A stretch of 45,566 nt of DNA, from contig URCM01000013.1 in NCBI GenBank assembly GCA_900546355.1, forward strand, positions 1 through 45,566, given 5' to 3'. Origin of the DNA: an uncultured Bacteroides sp. Its GTDB lineage: Bacteria; Bacteroidota; Bacteroidia; Bacteroidales; Bacteroidaceae. Both the position numbers and the translations under genes were made by a program. Numbering within the stretch: the first letter of the stretch is position 1; each line of letters opens with the position of its first letter. Below are positions 6,129 through 15,542 of the stretch, piece after piece. The notes beneath the pieces were generated by a model. It saw only the letters and a program-made list of their open reading frames with translations. It searched no databases and was not told the origin of the DNA.

Positions 6129-6956
6129 ATGAAAAATACTTTGATTATTGTATTATTTATCCTTCTTTCAAAACATACATTTGCTGAAAAGCGAATAATA
6201 ATAGAACCAGCTATGATGGAATGCCAGTATGCTCATACCGTTATTCGAGACACACTTGACCGAAATAAAGTAATGAAAGACCGAATGATTTTACGGATAG
6301 GAAAAAAAGTCAGCCAATTTTATAGCTGGTACAGCCTACAAGGCGACTCTATGTGGACTGACCCCAGAGGAAGAAAGATTGCCATACACAAAACTTTAGA
6401 ATCCATTCGCACAAACAACAATGAAAACCTGATATGCAAACGGACAAACGGATATATTTACAAATCATATCCCAAAGAAGGAATTACCACAACCTACATC
6501 ACTCAAGGAGGAGAAGACATGAGAACCCCTATCGTGTACCTGTATTTTTCAGAAACAACTCCTCAACAAACATGGATAATACAAGATTCTGTCAAACAAG
6601 TATTAGGTTACAACTGCCAGCTTGCCATTACCCATTTCAGAGGCAGACTGTGGTACGCTTGGTTTACGCCCGACATCCCCATCAACAACGGACCTTGGAA
6701 ACTTGGCGGACTTCCCGGCTTAATAACAGAAGCCTACGACAGCCAAGACTATTACCATTATACCCTGACCGGTATTCAGACAAACAACTTGGAACCTGTA
6801 ACGTTCTATAACTATTGGGAAAAGGTATTCGAAAAAACAACGCGTTTAGAGTATCTGAAAAAAGACCGTAAATCAAAAGATAAAGCTGCATATAAACTAA
6901 AATATACACGATACGATTTCTTGGAATTAGATTATCACGAACCGTCAAACAAATAA
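6129..6956 (+). CDS. GLPGLI family protein 3
   Basis: This 275-residue protein has a signal peptide (hydrophobic stretch ending HTFA) and GLPGLI at residues 194-199 within GPWKLGGLPGLITEAYDS. It is the close paralogue of the protein at 4091-4903, matching in nearly every block including GRLWYAWFTPDIPI and FYNYWEKVFEKTTRL, with 5 extra residues. It follows peptide 2 by 76 bp and precedes the C39 exporter by 24 bp. Each peptide gene is thus followed by its own GLPGLI protein. Function unknown. Confidence 0.85.
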   Translation: MKNTLIIVLFILLSKHTFAEKRIIIEPAMMECQYAHTVIRDTLDRNKVMKDRMILRIGKKVSQFYSWYSLQGDSMWTDPRGRKIAIHKTLESIRTNNNENLICKRTNGYIYKSYPKEGITTTYITQGGEDMRTPIVYLYFSETTPQQTWIIQDSVKQVLGYNCQLAITHFRGRLWYAWFTPDIPINNGPWKLGGLPGLITEAYDSQDYYHYTLTGIQTNNLEPVTFYNYWEKVFEKTTRLEYLKKDRKSKDKAAYKLKYTRYDFLELDYHEPSNK

Positions 6957-6980
6957 CCATATACTTAAATATAGCACTTC

Positions 6981-9170
6981 ATGAAACGTTTCCCCCACTA
7001 CCGGCAACATGAACAAATGGACTGCGGACCGACCTGCCTGCGCATGATAGCCGCCTATTACGGCAAACGCTACTCACTGGAACGCTTGCGCGAGCAGTGC
7101 CACATCAGCCGGTTAGGGGTATCGATGTTAGGTATCAGCGAAGCGGCAGAAAAGATAGGGATGCGCAGCATGGGGGTGGAAATCAGCTTCAAGCAATTGA
7201 AGGAAGACGCCCCTTTGCCTTGCATCGTACACTGGAACCAAGAACACTTCGTCGTGGTGTACCGCTGCACGGAAAAACAAGTGTGGGTGGCAGACCCGGC
7301 TACCAGCAAACTGAAATATACGGCAGAAGAGTTCTGCCGCTGCTGGACAAGCAACCGCAAAAAGGGACAGGACACAGGCATTGCCCTGCTACTGGAACCT
7401 TCGCCGGAGTTTTACAAAGAAGAAGACGATGAAACGGACAACGGCTTTCAAGGGATGGGCTTCATGCTTTCGTACATCAAGCCTTACAAGCAACTGGTGG
7501 GACAACTGTTCCTCGGCTTGCTGTTGGGCAGCCTGATACAGCTGATACTGCCTTTCCTCACCCAGTCTATCGTAGACTTCGGCATCAACAACCAGAACCT
7601 GAACTACGTGTACCTGGTCTTGCTGGCACAACTCACGCTATCCATCAGCAATGCGGGCGTGGGCTTTATCCGCGGCTGGATATTGCTGCACTTGGGCACC
7701 CGCATCAACATCTCGCTTATCTCGGACTTCCTTGCCAAACTGATGAGGCTGCCCATCGGCTATTTCGACACCAAGAAAACGGGCGATATCCTGCAACGCA
7801 TCAACGACCATACACGCATCCAGAACTTCCTGACCGGAAGCAGCCTCAGCATCTTGTTCTCGATGTTCAACGTGGTGATATTCGGCATTGTGCTGGCACT
7901 GTACAACATCGGCATCTTCGTGATATTCGCTGCGGGCAGCCTGCTCTATGTGGCATACGTAGGCATATTCCTGAAAAAGCGTGCGGAACTGGACAACAAG
8001 AAGTTCGCCCAGCAATCTGCCAACCAAAGCAGTGTGGTGCAACTGGTAACGGGCATGCAGGAAATCAAGCTCTACGCGTGCGAACAGCAGAAACGCTGGC
8101 AATGGGAACGCATACAGGCAAAGTTGTTCCGGCTGAACGTGAAAAGCCTGGCACTGGCACAATACCAAGATTCGGGTGCCGTACTGATAAACCAAGTGAA
8201 AAACATCGTCATCACCGCCTTGGTGGCGGCATTGGTGATAAAGGGGGAAATGACACTGGGCATGATGCTCTCGGTGCAATACATCATCGGGCAACTGAAC
8301 AGCCCGATAGACCAACTGATTACTTTCATACGCGACTGCCAAGACGCCAAGCTGAGCATCAACCGTTTAGGGGAAATACGAAACAAGGCAGACGAAGAAG
8401 ACGACAAGCACATCCTGATACGGGAAATACCCGAAGGCAAAGACCTCGTGACAAGAAACCTGACTTTCCGCTACGACGTGCTGAACGATACGCCTACACT
8501 GGACAATATCTGCCTGACCATCCCTGCCGGAAAACAAACCGCCATTGTAGGCATGAGCGGAAGCGGAAAGACCACCATCGTCAAGATGCTGTTAGGCTTT
8601 TATCCGCCGGAGAAAGGAGAAATACTGTTAGGAAACAGCCGGCTGGACAATTACAGCATACGTGAATGGCGGAAGCATTGCGGCATCGTGATGCAAGACG
8701 GATTCATCTTCAGCGACAGCATAGCCGGCAACATCGCACCGGGTGTAGAACATATTGACACGGAAAGACTGCGGTATGCAGCCGAGATAGCCAACATAGA
8801 CGGTTACATCGAATCGCTACCGTTAGGCTACAACACACAAATCGGGCAGGAAGGGCACGGACTGAGCCAAGGACAGAAACAACACATCCTGATAGCCCGT
8901 GCCGTCTACAAGAATCCGGACTACATCTTCTTTGACGAAGCGACCAACGCACTGGACGCCAACAACGAACGCACCATCATGAACAAACTGGACACTTTCT
9001 TTAAGGGAAGGACCTCCATCGTAGTGGCACACCGCCTGAGCACCGTGCGCCATGCCGATCAAATCGTAGTCATCGAGCAAGGCAGGATAGCCGAAACAGG
9101 AACACACGAAGAACTGACTGCCCGTAAAGGCATTTACTACCGCTTAGTGAAAAACCAACTGGAACTTTGA
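6981..9170 (+). CDS. Peptidase-containing ABC exporter (C39, PCAT)
   Basis: This 729-residue inner-membrane transporter would cleave the GG leader and pump the core peptide out using ATP. The N-terminal C39 peptidase has the catalytic Cys15 (QMDCGPTCLRM), His89 (EHFVVVY) and Asp105 (ADPAT). A six-helix transmembrane domain spans about residues 160-445. The ATPase has Walker A GMSGSGKTT from residue 524, the signature LSQGQK near 628 and Walker B FFDEAT near 650, with a final H-loop (VVAHRLST). Length matches bacteriocin-type PCATs. It overlaps no gene and is 6 bp before its HlyD adaptor. The only GG-leader peptides seen nearby are the two upstream, so they are the likely cargo. Confidence 0.93.
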   Translation: MKRFPHYRQHEQMDCGPTCLRMIAAYYGKRYSLERLREQCHISRLGVSMLGISEAAEKIGMRSMGVEISFKQLKEDAPLPCIVHWNQEHFVVVYRCTEKQVWVADPATSKLKYTAEEFCRCWTSNRKKGQDTGIALLLEPSPEFYKEEDDETDNGFQGMGFMLSYIKPYKQLVGQLFLGLLLGSLIQLILPFLTQSIVDFGINNQNLNYVYLVLLAQLTLSISNAGVGFIRGWILLHLGTRINISLISDFLAKLMRLPIGYFDTKKTGDILQRINDHTRIQNFLTGSSLSILFSMFNVVIFGIVLALYNIGIFVIFAAGSLLYVAYVGIFLKKRAELDNKKFAQQSANQSSVVQLVTGMQEIKLYACEQQKRWQWERIQAKLFRLNVKSLALAQYQDSGAVLINQVKNIVITALVAALVIKGEMTLGMMLSVQYIIGQLNSPIDQLITFIRDCQDAKLSINRLGEIRNKADEEDDKHILIREIPEGKDLVTRNLTFRYDVLNDTPTLDNICLTIPAGKQTAIVGMSGSGKTTIVKMLLGFYPPEKGEILLGNSRLDNYSIREWRKHCGIVMQDGFIFSDSIAGNIAPGVEHIDTERLRYAAEIANIDGYIESLPLGYNTQIGQEGHGLSQGQKQHILIARAVYKNPDYIFFDEATNALDANNERTIMNKLDTFFKGRTSIVVAHRLSTVRHADQIVVIEQGRIAETGTHEELTARKGIYYRLVKNQLEL

Positions 9171-9176
9171 CCGCCT

Positions 9177-10580
9177 ATGGAAGAAAAAACAAGAATAGAA
9201 CTGAAGAGTGAAGAGGTGCAAGAGATACTCTCCCGTCCGCCACGGGCATTGGTGCGCTGGGGCATATCGGTATTCTTCGGCATCCTGCTCCTGCTGTTTA
9301 TAGGAGGATGCTTCTTTTCGTATCCCGACACCCTGGAAGCGGAAATAACGGTGACTACAGAAAATCCGCCTGTATGGATGGTGGCTCGAAACGCCGGCAA
9401 AGTAAAAGAACTGATGAAAGCAGACGGAGAGGCAGTCAAGGCGGGAGACATCATAGCCACCATAGAGAATCCGGCAAAAACGGCAGATGTACTGCTATTA
9501 AAGCGTCTGTTAGCGGAATTTCACCCGACAGACAGCACAATATGCAACTGCACCTTTCCGGGAAACCTCAGCCTGGGAACCATCCAATCTGCCTACGCAG
9601 CCTTCTTGAAAAGCCTGACCGACTACAAGAACTTCCTGACACTGGACTTATACGAAGAGCAAAGACAAGCAGCGCAGAAAGAATTGGACGAATACCATAT
9701 TTATATCCGTCACCTAACCAACGAAATCAAACTGAACGAAGAAGAAGTATCACTTTACGAATCGACTTACAGACGCAACAAACGGCTATACGACAAAGGG
9801 CTTATCTCGGCTGAAGAACACGAAGAAGCACGCCGTGCCTTCCTGACCCAACAAAGGGGCATGGAACAGATGATGAGCGACCTGTCTTCGGCACGCATCC
9901 AAGAAGCCAGCCTACGGCAAGACATTGTAGAAATCGAATTGAACCGGACTCAAGAACAGAACACGCTGGCGGTAGCCCTGCAAACAGCCTATGACGAACT
10001 GAACGCAAGCCTGCACGACTGGGAATTGTCGTTTCTATTCGCCGCTCCTGCCGACGGCATCCTTTCGTACAACGAAGTATGGCAACAGAACCAGAATATC
10101 AACTCGGGCGACCAAGTGTTTGCCATCGTCAACAAAAACCAAGGGAAAACCATCGGGAAACTAAAACTGCCCGTAACCAATTCGGGCAAAGTCCGTATCG
10201 GGCAACGGGTGAACATCAGCCTGACCAGCTATCCTTACATGGAGTTCGGATACCTGACCGGAAAAATCGCAGCTATCTCTTTAATGCCTAACGAAGAAAA
10301 CTATACCGTAACCGTACAACTGCCCGACACGCTGCAAACCTCGTATCATCGGACACTGGAACTGAAAAGCGAACTGACCGGCATCGCGGAAATCATGACC
10401 AATGAACGAAGTTTCACGGCAAGGCTGCTGGACCCATTGAAATATTTATGGGAGAAATATACCCGACGAACGAAAACCAAACCCGACAGTTGTTGTATCG
10501 AACGAAAACCGAACAGTTTTATCGTTTCCGATTCAACGGGTTTGCTTACTTTTACCGAAACATTTAAAACAAACAAGTAA
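9177..10580 (+). CDS. HlyD-family periplasmic adaptor for the peptide exporter
   Basis: This 467-residue membrane fusion protein has a short cytoplasmic N-terminus, one transmembrane helix near residues 28-48, a lipoyl/barrel half (VWMVARNAGKVKELMKADGE), a long helical hairpin about residues 150-280, and the returning barrel (FAAPADGILSYNEVWQ, then GQRVNISLTSYP). It would link the inner-membrane exporter to an outer-membrane channel. It lies 6 bp after the exporter, typical of type I secretion pairs. No TolC-like gene is in the window, so the outer-membrane partner is either elsewhere or the beta-barrel protein encoded 10 bp downstream. Confidence 0.9.
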   Translation: MEEKTRIELKSEEVQEILSRPPRALVRWGISVFFGILLLLFIGGCFFSYPDTLEAEITVTTENPPVWMVARNAGKVKELMKADGEAVKAGDIIATIENPAKTADVLLLKRLLAEFHPTDSTICNCTFPGNLSLGTIQSAYAAFLKSLTDYKNFLTLDLYEEQRQAAQKELDEYHIYIRHLTNEIKLNEEEVSLYESTYRRNKRLYDKGLISAEEHEEARRAFLTQQRGMEQMMSDLSSARIQEASLRQDIVEIELNRTQEQNTLAVALQTAYDELNASLHDWELSFLFAAPADGILSYNEVWQQNQNINSGDQVFAIVNKNQGKTIGKLKLPVTNSGKVRIGQRVNISLTSYPYMEFGYLTGKIAAISLMPNEENYTVTVQLPDTLQTSYHRTLELKSELTGIAEIMTNERSFTARLLDPLKYLWEKYTRRTKTKPDSCCIERKPNSFIVSDSTGLLTFTETFKTNK

Positions 10581-10590
10581 TCACATCGCC

Positions 10591-13203
10591 ATGCGACAGT
10601 TCATCGTCTACTTATTATTACTATGCCTCGCCTCTTCCCTCCACGCCCAGCAACGGACATGGGAAGGGAAAGTGACCGACGCCACAAAGCATACTCCCCT
10701 GCAAGGCGTGAGCGTTACCCTCTGCAAGGCAGACGGGAAAAGCATCCTTGCCTTCGCCATTACGGACGAGGACGGGACGTTCCGCCTCAACGCAGACAGC
10801 ACGAAAGCAGCACAGGCGGTGATACGCTTCTCTTGCCTGGGATATGCAGCCGTGACCCGCCCTGTCCAGCCGCAAGACAAGACGTACCGCATCGGCTTGC
10901 AGCCCGAAGAAATCAGCATCAAGGAGGTCATCGTGAAAGCTCCGAAAATACGGGCGCAAGGAGATACAATCATCTACAACGTGGCACGCTTCTCGAAAGA
11001 AGGCGACCGCACCATAGGAGACATCCTGAAGAAGCTGCCCGGCATACAGGTGGCAGATGACGGGAAGATTTCGTACCTAGGCACACCCATCAACAAGTTC
11101 TACATCGAAGGCAAAGACCTGCTGGGAGGAAAGTACGGCATCGCCACCAACAGCATCTCCAACCAAGACGTAAACAGCGTAGAAGTGATGGAGAACCACC
11201 AGCCCATCAAGGCACTAAGCGGACTGAGCCTTTCGGACCAAGCCGCCATCAACCTGCGCCTAAAGGAAAACGTGAAGCAACGGTGGATAGGAAGCGTAAA
11301 GGGAGGAATCGGGCTTGCATCGCCCGCCTCGGCTCTGTGGGACGGAGAACTGATAGCCATGCAATTCAACAAAAAGTTCCAGTCGCTCAATACCTACAAG
11401 ACCAACAATACGGGCAAGGACGTGACACGCGAGTTCAAGTCGTTCGACATCAACGCCGTGCGCTACCGCCGCGAAAAGCTAAGCGACTACATACAAATCG
11501 TTCCGCCCTCGGTACAGGCATTGACACGCGAACGGGAGCTGTTCAACCGCACCCATCAAGTGACCTCGAACAACCTGTTCCAACTGAAGAACGGAATGAA
11601 CGTCACCACCAGCTTCGGCTACATCAATCACCAAGCTGAATCGGACAAGCAAACCACAACGGAATATTACCAGGCGGATGCCGACACCACCGTGATACGC
11701 GAAGGGGAGAGTTCGCTCTTCAAGCAACAACAATTCTCCGCCGAAGTGCGCATCGAAGCAAACGAAGAAACCTATAACCTGACCGAACGCCTGCAAGCGG
11801 ACTTCTCGTGGCTGGACAAAGCCGACGGAGTAAGCGGAAGCATCCCCAACACGCAAGACGCTTACTCGCCCGACAAGCAACTGACCAACGACCTCTACCT
11901 GCTGAAACGCTTCGGCAACAAATTCATCATCTTTACCTCGTATACCTTCCTGCAAGACCATCCGCAACGCATGACCGTATCCTACGAAGACCAAACCCGG
12001 AACCAACGGATAGCCCAGCGGAAACTGTTCTCGGACAACAAAATAGATTATGGGTTTACGATAGGGCAAGTTACGGTAAGCCTTGCCGCCGGAGCGAAAG
12101 TAATGTGGCGCGACATGGATTCGGAACTGACCGGTACGGAACTGGAAGACAACACCAAAGGTATTTCGTCGATGAACTATACGCAGCTTTACCTCACCCC
12201 CAAACTGGAATATACGTGGGGCAGGCTGAAATCGAAACTTTCCATGCCCGTCCTTTTCTATCATTACCGCTACAAGCAGGAAGCCGGTGAAAAGGAAAGC
12301 CCCTCTACCCGCGTCTTATTCAGTCCGGACTTATACCTGGAATACAACTTCAGCGCACGGTGGGCAATCTCGGCGGAAGGAGGAATGAGCAGCAGCCCGC
12401 TCCGCGACTCGTATTTTTATCCGGGTTACCTGATGGACTCTTACCGCACGCTAAGGAAAGGCTATCCGGTATACGACTTAACCCAGAACCGATACATCCG
12501 GGGAAGCATCGAATACAAACGTCCGCTGGACGAGTTTTTCGCCAACGCATCGGTGGAGCAGAACTGGATTTCTCTGCCCTACCTGACCGACCAGTCCATT
12601 TCGGACGGGTTCATCATCGCTTCCTATCAGAAAGGGAAGTACACAAGCAAGCAACTCCGTGTAGACGGAAGCGTGTCGAAAGGGTTCGACTTTTGGAATT
12701 GCTACATTTATATAGACGGCATGTACACCCGCGACCGCTCACTTCTGGTGCGCAACGACCGCCAATTGCCCCACACACGGTCGGCATGGACATTGGTGCC
12801 CCGCATAGAAGCCGACCCGACCAACTGGATGACACTGAAATACCAGTTAACTTATACGAAAAGCGCGTTGTCATTAGAAGAAGGCGAGCAACAGATGCAT
12901 ACTTCCTCCTTCACTCAAGACCTCAGCTTGCGGATTACCCCCATCCCGAAACTCAGCGTCTTATTGAAAGGCGAACATTACCGCAACACGGAGACCGATA
13001 ACCGAAAGCGGGACTTTTTCCTGGCAGATGCCGTGATTTCGTACAAGCTCTCCAGGCAGTGCGACCTGGAACTGAGTGCCACCAACCTGCTGGACGAACG
13101 GGAATATGCCTACACCACCTTCACCAGCGAAGCCAGCACTGTATCAAGAAGCTACCGCATCCGTCCCCGTAACCTGTTGCTCACGGCACGGTTCATGTTC
13201 TGA
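10591..13203 (+). CDS. Outer-membrane beta-barrel protein with carboxypeptidase-regulatory-like domain
   Basis: This 870-residue protein has a signal peptide (ending SSLHAQ). A CarboxypepD_reg-like domain spans about residues 24-105 (GKVTDATKHTPLQGVSVTL). A plug-like segment (GDILKKLPGIQVADDGKISY, with VEVMENHQPIKAL) extends to about residue 230, then a long beta-barrel ends in the aromatic residue of LLLTARFMF. It resembles the TonB-dependent-receptor-like outer membrane beta-barrel family, without the SusC signature DEVVVVGYG. It is the last gene of the peptide operon, 10 bp after the adaptor. It could be the outer-membrane exit, a receptor for the peptide, or self-protection; the sequence does not decide. 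Confidence 0.8.
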   Translation: MRQFIVYLLLLCLASSLHAQQRTWEGKVTDATKHTPLQGVSVTLCKADGKSILAFAITDEDGTFRLNADSTKAAQAVIRFSCLGYAAVTRPVQPQDKTYRIGLQPEEISIKEVIVKAPKIRAQGDTIIYNVARFSKEGDRTIGDILKKLPGIQVADDGKISYLGTPINKFYIEGKDLLGGKYGIATNSISNQDVNSVEVMENHQPIKALSGLSLSDQAAINLRLKENVKQRWIGSVKGGIGLASPASALWDGELIAMQFNKKFQSLNTYKTNNTGKDVTREFKSFDINAVRYRREKLSDYIQIVPPSVQALTRERELFNRTHQVTSNNLFQLKNGMNVTTSFGYINHQAESDKQTTTEYYQADADTTVIREGESSLFKQQQFSAEVRIEANEETYNLTERLQADFSWLDKADGVSGSIPNTQDAYSPDKQLTNDLYLLKRFGNKFIIFTSYTFLQDHPQRMTVSYEDQTRNQRIAQRKLFSDNKIDYGFTIGQVTVSLAAGAKVMWRDMDSELTGTELEDNTKGISSMNYTQLYLTPKLEYTWGRLKSKLSMPVLFYHYRYKQEAGEKESPSTRVLFSPDLYLEYNFSARWAISAEGGMSSSPLRDSYFYPGYLMDSYRTLRKGYPVYDLTQNRYIRGSIEYKRPLDEFFANASVEQNWISLPYLTDQSISDGFIIASYQKGKYTSKQLRVDGSVSKGFDFWNCYIYIDGMYTRDRSLLVRNDRQLPHTRSAWTLVPRIEADPTNWMTLKYQLTYTKSALSLEEGEQQMHTSSFTQDLSLRITPIPKLSVLLKGEHYRNTETDNRKRDFFLADAVISYKLSRQCDLELSATNLLDEREYAYTTFTSEASTVSRSYRIRPRNLLLTARFMF

Positions 13204-13223
13204 CACAACGCCATATCCGGCAT

Positions 13224-15251
13224 TTATGGCTGCTCCCGCACATAGGTCTGCCGCCCGATCCCTACACCCGTCACCGTTACTCTCTTCCAGTGGGGAGGAA
13301 GGACGGAGGGTAACTGCACGATGCCTGCTTCGGTCACCTGAAGCCCGCAAAAACCGTTCAGTACGGCTTGAAGCAAGCCGCCGGCACCGGTCATGAAGTA
13401 CGGATTGTTGCTGGCAGGAGTTTCCGACAACACGCCGAAAGGAGGACGCCAGTTGGGCAAATAGCAGCGACGGAACATCTCCCAAGCCTTTTCCGCATCA
13501 CCCATCCGGGCATATTGCACGCAAAATACGGCATACGACATCATGGGGCCGTTCTGTTGGTCGATGCGTTCGGCATAATAAGCCAAGTCTTTCCGTTGTT
13601 GCGCAGGGTCGGTAATCTTCCCCAACGGATAAGCCAACAGATTTACATCGGCTTGTTTGATGGTTTCGCCCTGGTAAGTGGCGTGCTCGCGTGTCACTCC
13701 GTTTTCGAATTGCAGGATACGCAAACCTTGGCTCACTTCTTTCCATTCCGGCGAAACCTGTTCCCCGCAAACCGCTCCGGCACGACAAGCATACGCTAAT
13801 GCCAACGAGGCGGAAGCATTGGTAAAGGCATTATCGGTCACACCATTGGCGTACTCGTCCGCTCCGGTCACTCCCGGAATCGAATAAGAGCCGTCGGCAT
13901 TCCACACCGCACGGCTTACCCAAAAGTCCGCTATCTCGCGGAGCAACGGGAAACCTTCGCGTTTCAACCAAAGCGTATCGTGCGTCACACAGTAATAATT
14001 CCAGCAAGCAATGCCCACATCCGCCGTAATGTGATGTTCGAATGCGCCGGTCAAAGCAAACGTGGGCGTCGCTTCTTCTCCCGTATCATCGCTCTCCCAC
14101 GGATACATCGCGCCCCGATAGCCGTATGCCATCGCTTTCCGACGGGCAGGACCAATGCGGTCCATCCGGTAATCCAGCATCGATTTGGCTAATCCGGGCT
14201 GCAAGAGAAGCATCGGCGGGTACATCCAAAGTTCGGTATCCCAAAAGATATGCCCGTTATAGCCCTGCGAAGAAAGCCCCATCGGGGGAATGCTCAGACG
14301 GCTTCCGGCACGGCAGGAAGAGTAAAGGTTGAACAAAGCGAAACGCACCAGCCGCTGGGCATCGTCATCACCCTCTATACGGATATCGCTTCTCCACAAT
14401 TCGTCCCATAACCGCTCGTGTGATTGCACCAACCGTTCCCGTCCCTCGTGTACGGCATAAACCACCTGACGCTCGGCTTCATTATAGGGGTCGGAAAAGT
14501 CACGCGAGGAACAGACACTACCCACAAGCGAAAAAGAAAAAGTATCTCCTTTCCGAATAGATACAGACAGGCAAAGCTCGTTGGCATCTTCCTTAAACAA
14601 AGGCTTCTGTACAACCTTGTCTTCCATCAGGAAAGCAGAAGCCGCCGCTACCTGGCGGAGTTTACGTGCCGAAACGGCTTCTGCCTCTAACAAATACAAA
14701 CGGGTACCATCGGCATCCACCTCACGATAAAATACCCTGCCCGTGGCATAGTCGTCGGGAATCTCCATCCCGCAACACACTTCTACCTCCACATCTGCCA
14801 AAGCTTTTACCTGCACCGAAACCAAACCTGCATAAGGAAGCCCGCGCAAAGTCCGCAAACCAGAAACCACACGCACCTTCTGTCCCATGCAGAATTCCGT
14901 GCGGTGTACCGCCCTGCGCATATCTACCGTCTGTTTCCAACCCGTTATCCGCAAGGTGTCTATGGTTTCCCCGTCTACTTTCATTTTCAGTTCAAAAGGG
15001 TTGATGCCTCTCATCACCCGGCTTACCACGCCCGGAGCCGCCGCATCGAACACATGATTCAGCACCACCTGTTCTATCTGGAACGGTTCTTTTCCCGGCA
15101 AGATGCCGATACAGCCACTCGCCATCGGTGCCGGAGCATACGAGGCATGCAAGTCATCGGCGCATAATTGCCATAACGATTCGTTTTCCGCTTTCAGAGA
15201 AACCGACAGGAACATCCCTATCACGATAAAAACCCAAGTCTGTATCTTCAT
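13224..15251 (-). CDS. GH65-like glycoside hydrolase/phosphorylase, secreted
   Basis: This 675-residue protein has a signal peptide (MKIQTWVFIVIGMFLSVSLKA). It shows GH65 features: an N-terminal beta-sandwich, then an (alpha/alpha)6 barrel with GHIFWDTELWMYP and GVTGADEYANGVTDNAFTN, where the Glu of TGADEY is the expected general acid. GH65 enzymes act on alpha-glucosides such as trehalose, kojibiose, nigerose or maltose, by hydrolysis or phosphorolysis; I cannot tell which. I chose the ATG at 15251 because the signal peptide starts there and a promoter lies just upstream; a longer frame to 15386 would run through that promoter. It is divergent from the SusC/SusD pair and convergent with the peptide operon (20-bp gap). 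Confidence 0.82.
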   Translation of the reverse strand: MKIQTWVFIVIGMFLSVSLKAENESLWQLCADDLHASYAPAPMASGCIGILPGKEPFQIEQVVLNHVFDAAAPGVVSRVMRGINPFELKMKVDGETIDTLRITGWKQTVDMRRAVHRTEFCMGQKVRVVSGLRTLRGLPYAGLVSVQVKALADVEVEVCCGMEIPDDYATGRVFYREVDADGTRLYLLEAEAVSARKLRQVAAASAFLMEDKVVQKPLFKEDANELCLSVSIRKGDTFSFSLVGSVCSSRDFSDPYNEAERQVVYAVHEGRERLVQSHERLWDELWRSDIRIEGDDDAQRLVRFALFNLYSSCRAGSRLSIPPMGLSSQGYNGHIFWDTELWMYPPMLLLQPGLAKSMLDYRMDRIGPARRKAMAYGYRGAMYPWESDDTGEEATPTFALTGAFEHHITADVGIACWNYYCVTHDTLWLKREGFPLLREIADFWVSRAVWNADGSYSIPGVTGADEYANGVTDNAFTNASASLALAYACRAGAVCGEQVSPEWKEVSQGLRILQFENGVTREHATYQGETIKQADVNLLAYPLGKITDPAQQRKDLAYYAERIDQQNGPMMSYAVFCVQYARMGDAEKAWEMFRRCYLPNWRPPFGVLSETPASNNPYFMTGAGGLLQAVLNGFCGLQVTEAGIVQLPSVLPPHWKRVTVTGVGIGRQTYVREQP

Positions 15252-15279
15252 GTTTTTTCTGGTTTTGGTTGTAAAAAAA

Positions 15280-15310
15280 CAAAGATAAAGATTATCAAAC
15301 ACACCGCCAA
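15280..15310 (-). promoter_or_regulatory. Promoter of the GH65-like gene
   Basis: On the minus strand, TTG (15310-15308) and TATCTTTG (15287-15280) are separated by 20 bases, a full match to the Bacteroidetes -33/-7 pattern. Predicted transcription start is about 20-25 bases before the ATG at 15251. Confidence 0.75.
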
Positions 15311-15415
15311 ATACAACCGGAAGCATTGTAAAGGTATTACAAAATAAATACTTCATAACGAAAAGCTTGACTAAAAGATTTATCATAGAAGGAATGCCAT
15401 ATTAAACTTTTTTAT

Positions 15416-15423
15416 TACTTTTG
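15416..15423 (+). promoter_or_regulatory. Promoter -7 box for the SusC-1 operon
   Basis: TACTTTTG matches TAnnTTTG. No convincing -33 TTG is visible 19-21 bases upstream, so an activator may be needed. It implies a 5' UTR of about 110 bases. The rest of the 291-bp divergent gap (15252-15542) is AT-rich with no other gene. Confidence 0.55.
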
Positions 15424-15542
15424 CCGCCGATTTCTTTGAAATCAGATAAAAAAGCCCATATTCTAAAAAATAATTATAGAAAAACCCTAACATTAGTAAA
15501 TATAACAATAACCTATTTTTTGAATCTTTAAATAGTAAGTTT

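Noticed and set aside
13210..13230. Terminator between the convergent barrel and GH65-like genes
   Set aside because: GCCATA/TATGGC pairs over only 6 bp, overlaps the GH65 stop codon and has no T-run.
15252..15386. N-terminal extension of the GH65-like gene
   Set aside because: The extra residues run through a consensus promoter and precede a proper signal peptide start at 15251.
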